This document shows, piece by piece, positions 12,011 to 14,196 of a stretch of 14,196 nucleotides of DNA (its first letter is position 1; each line of letters opens with the position of its first letter). A program made the translations under genes and the position numbers. The notes beneath the pieces were generated by a model. The model saw only the letters and a list, made by a program, of their open reading frames with translations. It had not been told where the DNA came from and ran no database searches. The DNA comes from an uncultured Chloroflexaceae bacterium (lineage in GTDB: Bacteria; Chloroflexota; Chloroflexia; Chloroflexales; Chloroflexaceae): the NCBI GenBank assembly GCA_937141995.1, contig CAKZQX010000339.1:1-14196 (forward strand). Reading direction: 5' to 3'.

Positions 12011-13141
12011 ATGAGTTTCAATAACGACCAGCGTGATTTATCCGGTGCATCCATCTCCGGCGAGGGCGCTGCCGCGCAGATCATCCGCGAAATTGATGTC
12101 ACGGCGATTCGGCCCAACCGGAGCCAGCCCCGGGATTATTTTGATGAGCAGGCGCTTGCAGAGTTAGTGGCATCAATCCGGGAGCATGGGTTGCTCCAGC
12201 CGCTGATCGTCACCGAACATGCGCATGGAGGCTATGAGTTAGTCGCCGGTGAGCGGCGCTGGCGTGCTGCACAGCGGGCGGGTCTGGCGCGCGTGCCGGT
12301 GCTGGTCAAAGATGTGACGCCCCTGCAACTGCTCGAACTGGCGCTGGTTGAGAATGTGCAACGGGCTGACCTGAATCCGCTGGAGGAGGGACGCGCATAT
12401 CAGACGCTCAAGGATGAGTTTGGGCTGAAGGATGAAGAGATTGCCCGGCGTGTCGGCAAGAGTCGTGTCACGGTGGTCAATGCGCGGCGTCTGATGCGGC
12501 TGATCCCGGCAGCACAGCAGAGCCTGATCGCCGGTACCATCACCGCCGGGCATGGGCGGGCGCTGTTACGGCTGGAGCAACCAGAGCAGCAGGCGGCGGC
12601 CCTGGCGCTGCTGGTGCGCGCTGAACTGAGCGTGCGCGAGATTGAGCGTGTAACCGAGTTTGTCCTCGACCCACGGCTTGCGTCACCGGTGCAAGCGGCA
12701 CTGCTGGCCGGTAGTATCACCGTTGGTCATGCGCAGGCACTGCTCTGTCTGGAGGATACAACGTGTCAGACGGCCCTGTTGGGTACGGTGATTACCCATG
12801 GCCTGGCGGTGCGCGAAACGGAACGCCTGGGTACGATGGTTGCCACGGGTACGCCGGTGGCGCAGGCCTACGAGCAGGTCCGTGGACATGCGGCGAGTAG
12901 TTCCCGGGTACTGGATCAGCCGGGTCAGCCATCCACGCAACACGATCGAGAACCGTCCGATCCGGTATCTGCGCAGCGCATGCCTGCTCCCGAAGATGCG
13001 GCTGTCCAGCGTATGTTTGAGGAGGTTCTGGGGACACCGGTGCAGCTTACCCGGACTGGTACGGCAATCAAGCTGACGATCATGCTCTACAGCGAAGAGC
13101 AGATGCAGGGGTTGTATGACCTGATGGCGAGTGCGGTTTAA
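12011..13141 (+). CDS. parB: Chromosome-partitioning protein ParB (CTP-dependent DNA clamp) with internal duplication
   Basis: ParB loads at parS near the origin, binds CTP, slides and brings in ParA/SMC for chromosome segregation. The 376-residue frame starts at an ATG after AAGGAAG. The N-terminal CTPase domain has 'IRPNRSQPR' (33-41), 'SIREHGLLQPLIV' (55-67), the nucleotide motif 'GERRWRAAQ' (80-88) and 'ENVQRADLNPLEEGRAY' (114-130). The helix-turn-helix is 'EEIARRVGKSRVTVVNARRL' (142-161). The following module, 'GTITAGHGRALLRLE ... SVREIERV' (163-214), occurs a second time at 222-273 ('GSITVGHAQALLCLE ... AVRETERL') with a constant offset of 59 residues and no gap. I count 23 identities in 52 positions. 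Normal ParB has one copy. A disordered Pro/Ser/Gln linker (290-330) precedes a C-terminal dimer region (331-376). No parA lies beside it. Two parS-like sites follow the stop. Confidence 0.95.
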   Translation: MSFNNDQRDLSGASISGEGAAAQIIREIDVTAIRPNRSQPRDYFDEQALAELVASIREHGLLQPLIVTEHAHGGYELVAGERRWRAAQRAGLARVPVLVKDVTPLQLLELALVENVQRADLNPLEEGRAYQTLKDEFGLKDEEIARRVGKSRVTVVNARRLMRLIPAAQQSLIAGTITAGHGRALLRLEQPEQQAAALALLVRAELSVREIERVTEFVLDPRLASPVQAALLAGSITVGHAQALLCLEDTTCQTALLGTVITHGLAVRETERLGTMVATGTPVAQAYEQVRGHAASSSRVLDQPGQPSTQHDREPSDPVSAQRMPAPEDAAVQRMFEEVLGTPVQLTRTGTAIKLTIMLYSEEQMQGLYDLMASAV

Positions 13142-13157
13142 CGAACAATTTTGGCGC

Positions 13158-13175
13158 TGTGTAAAACGTGAAACA
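13158..13175 (+). promoter_or_regulatory. parS: parS-like ParB-binding site, copy 1
   Basis: TGTGTAAAACGTGAAACA. Its last 16 bases match the widely conserved parS sequence TGTTTCACGTGAAACA at 13 of 16 positions. The right half-site ACGTGAAACA is perfect; the left half has AAA instead of TTC. GCTGT/ACAGC flanks give it extra dyad symmetry. It lies 17 bases after the parB stop. Binding is inferred. Confidence 0.6.
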
Positions 13176-13208
13176 GCTCTCCCTGCCTGGTTGCCGCGTG
13201 TGTTCTCA

Positions 13209-13226
13209 TGTGTAAAACGTGAAACA
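13209..13226 (+). promoter_or_regulatory. parS: parS-like ParB-binding site, copy 2
   Basis: The same 18 bases as copy 1, exactly repeated 51 bases further on in the same orientation. The flanks differ (ATGT/ACAT arms here), so conservation stops at the element. This points to a site rather than a larger duplication. Confidence 0.6.
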
Positions 13227-13256
13227 TCGGCAGTATTGCCATACTGGATAAACGCG

Positions 13257-14177
13257 ATGGCCTTGATTATTGCGTTCGGTAATCCGGTCTACGATGAAAT
13301 AATCACTCCCTCTGTCGCAACTGCTGGGCGTGTTCTTTCGGGTTGCTCAACAAATGGATGTCTGGCGTTAACCCGGCTGGGGCATCGTTCCGCGCTGGTA
13401 GGGAATATCGGGCCGGATTATCATCAGCGCTTTCTCGCTGATATGCGGCGTTATGGCGTAACTCCCTATGCTGAGGTGTCGGCGCAGACAGGGGGATTTC
13501 GCCTGATCTATGATGCCGCTGGTAGTGGTAATCGTACCCTGGATGTGCTTGGCTGTGCCGGGCCGGTTGCGCATGTACCTGACCTGTGTGCCGTGGCCGA
13601 TGCGATTATCATTGGCCCAATCCTGCAAGAAACGCCGCTTGTGCTTATTGAACGGATTATGGCAGTAAGCGCGGCACCGCTGCTACTTGATCCGCAGGGT
13701 TTGTTGCGCGAACTTGGTCCGGGGGAGCGGATCGCGCATACGCTGCATCCGGATATGCGGCGAATTGCGCCGTTGTGTCAGGTAATCAAGGCCAATGAGG
13801 TGGAAGCGCAGGTATTGACCGGGGTGCCTTCGCGCCGGTCGCCGGGGGAAGCGGCGCGGAGGCTGCGGGAACTGGGATGCCGGATTGCAATTGTTACGCT
13901 GGCGGAACTTGGTTCGGTGATTGACGATGGCATGCGGCAGTATCACATTCCGGCCTATGCCACCGATGCCTGCGATCCGACCGGGGCAGGCGATACCTAC
14001 ATGGCCGGATTCGTGCATGCCTACCTGGATAATCCGGATGATCTCTATGCTGCCGGTTGTACCGGCGCGGCGACCGCTTCGATCTGGATTGAACATACCG
14101 GCCCGGATGCGCCGATATGTCCGAATGAAGTAGACCGCCGTACCGCGCTGCTGCTATGCCGGCGTCCGCAACTGTGA
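13257..14177 (+). CDS. PfkB-family (ribokinase-like) carbohydrate or nucleoside kinase
   Basis: The start at 13257 (MALIIAFGN) gives 306 residues, normal for the family. A longer frame from a GTG at 13131 would translate the two parS-like repeats into 'CVKRET' twice, so it was rejected. The ribosome site is weak (GGA at 13245). The N-terminal substrate-lid part has 'GCSTNGCLALTRLGH' (29-43) and 'GNIGPD' (49-54). The ATP domain has 'IKANEVEAQVLTG' (177-189), 'IAIVTLAELGSV' (210-221) and the PfkB signature 2 'DPTGAGDTYMAGF' (240-252), with catalytic base Asp246 and the anion hole GAGD. The first residues of that signature are usually D-T-T; here Pro replaces the first Thr. The substrate is not evident: ribose, fructose, adenosine or another sugar are all possible. 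It lies about 115 bases after parB on the same strand, perhaps in the same transcript. Confidence 0.9.
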   Translation: MALIIAFGNPVYDEIITPSVATAGRVLSGCSTNGCLALTRLGHRSALVGNIGPDYHQRFLADMRRYGVTPYAEVSAQTGGFRLIYDAAGSGNRTLDVLGCAGPVAHVPDLCAVADAIIIGPILQETPLVLIERIMAVSAAPLLLDPQGLLRELGPGERIAHTLHPDMRRIAPLCQVIKANEVEAQVLTGVPSRRSPGEAARRLRELGCRIAIVTLAELGSVIDDGMRQYHIPAYATDACDPTGAGDTYMAGFVHAYLDNPDDLYAAGCTGAATASIWIEHTGPDAPICPNEVDRRTALLLCRRPQL

Positions 14178-14196
14178 GCAGGAGTAACGCCTCTCT

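Noticed and set aside
12011..13141. Plasmid-type or mobile-element KorB/ParB interpretation
   Set aside because: The closeness to oriC-type sequence and housekeeping genes, with no plasmid or phage genes, argues for the chromosomal partition protein.
13131..13256. N-terminal extension of the PfkB kinase frame from a GTG at 13131
   Set aside because: It only spans the parS-like repeats (giving 'CVKRET' twice), overlaps parB and adds no family sequence. The family starts at MALIIAFGN.

Overview
The window looks like chromosomal DNA from a member of the Chloroflexota, probably a Chloroflexus/Roseiflexus-type bacterium. That placement is an inference. It rests on the moderately high GC content and on the first gene, whose C-terminus carries the lineage-typical 'F-x-E-T ... 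GYP ... FER-x-x-LE' repeat seen in many Chloroflexota surface and membrane proteins. Everything present is cellular housekeeping DNA. I see no phage, insertion sequence, CRISPR array or toxin-antitoxin pair.

Left part (1-5000): the end of a large membrane protein resembling family-39 glycosyltransferases; a DUF697 protein whose N-terminal GTPase-like domain seems to have lost its nucleotide-binding motifs; and, on the minus strand, an SRAP/HMCES-type DNA-protein crosslink protein, a small coiled-coil protein with its own terminator, and a family-2 glycosyltransferase. A divergent promoter region then leads into a stand-alone tRNA-Gln(TTG) transcription unit with a strong terminator.

Middle part (5260-8770): PRPP synthetase, a CNNM/CorC (DUF21-CBS-CorC_HlyC) membrane protein, and a cytidine deaminase that overlaps it by 28 bases. 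After these comes a gene-free stretch with closely packed perfect hairpins and a strong minus-strand terminator.

Replication/segregation part (8770-13260): this is the most interesting part. A small-type SRP RNA gene, with a near-consensus minus-strand promoter, lies next to a roughly 300-base region that has the full architecture of a bacterial replication origin. That region holds three perfect DnaA boxes (TTATCCACA) spaced about two helical turns apart. It also holds a second module of two abutting DnaA-like boxes, a G-rich tract, a DnaA-trio run (TAA TGA TAG TAG) and an AT-rich unwinding element. No dnaA gene is in view. To the right are a DUF151 nuclease-family protein (minus strand), a membrane-anchored LysM-SH3-M23 murein peptidase, and parB without a parA neighbour. 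The ParB protein has an internal gapless 59-residue duplication. Just after parB are two identical 18-bp elements that match the universal parS site at 13 of 16 positions. The window ends with a PfkB-family sugar/nucleoside kinase.

How the genes fit together: oriC, parB and parS-like sites within about 4 kb form an origin-proximal replication and segregation region. prs and cdd serve nucleotide metabolism. The SRP RNA, CNNM protein and M23 peptidase serve membrane and envelope functions.
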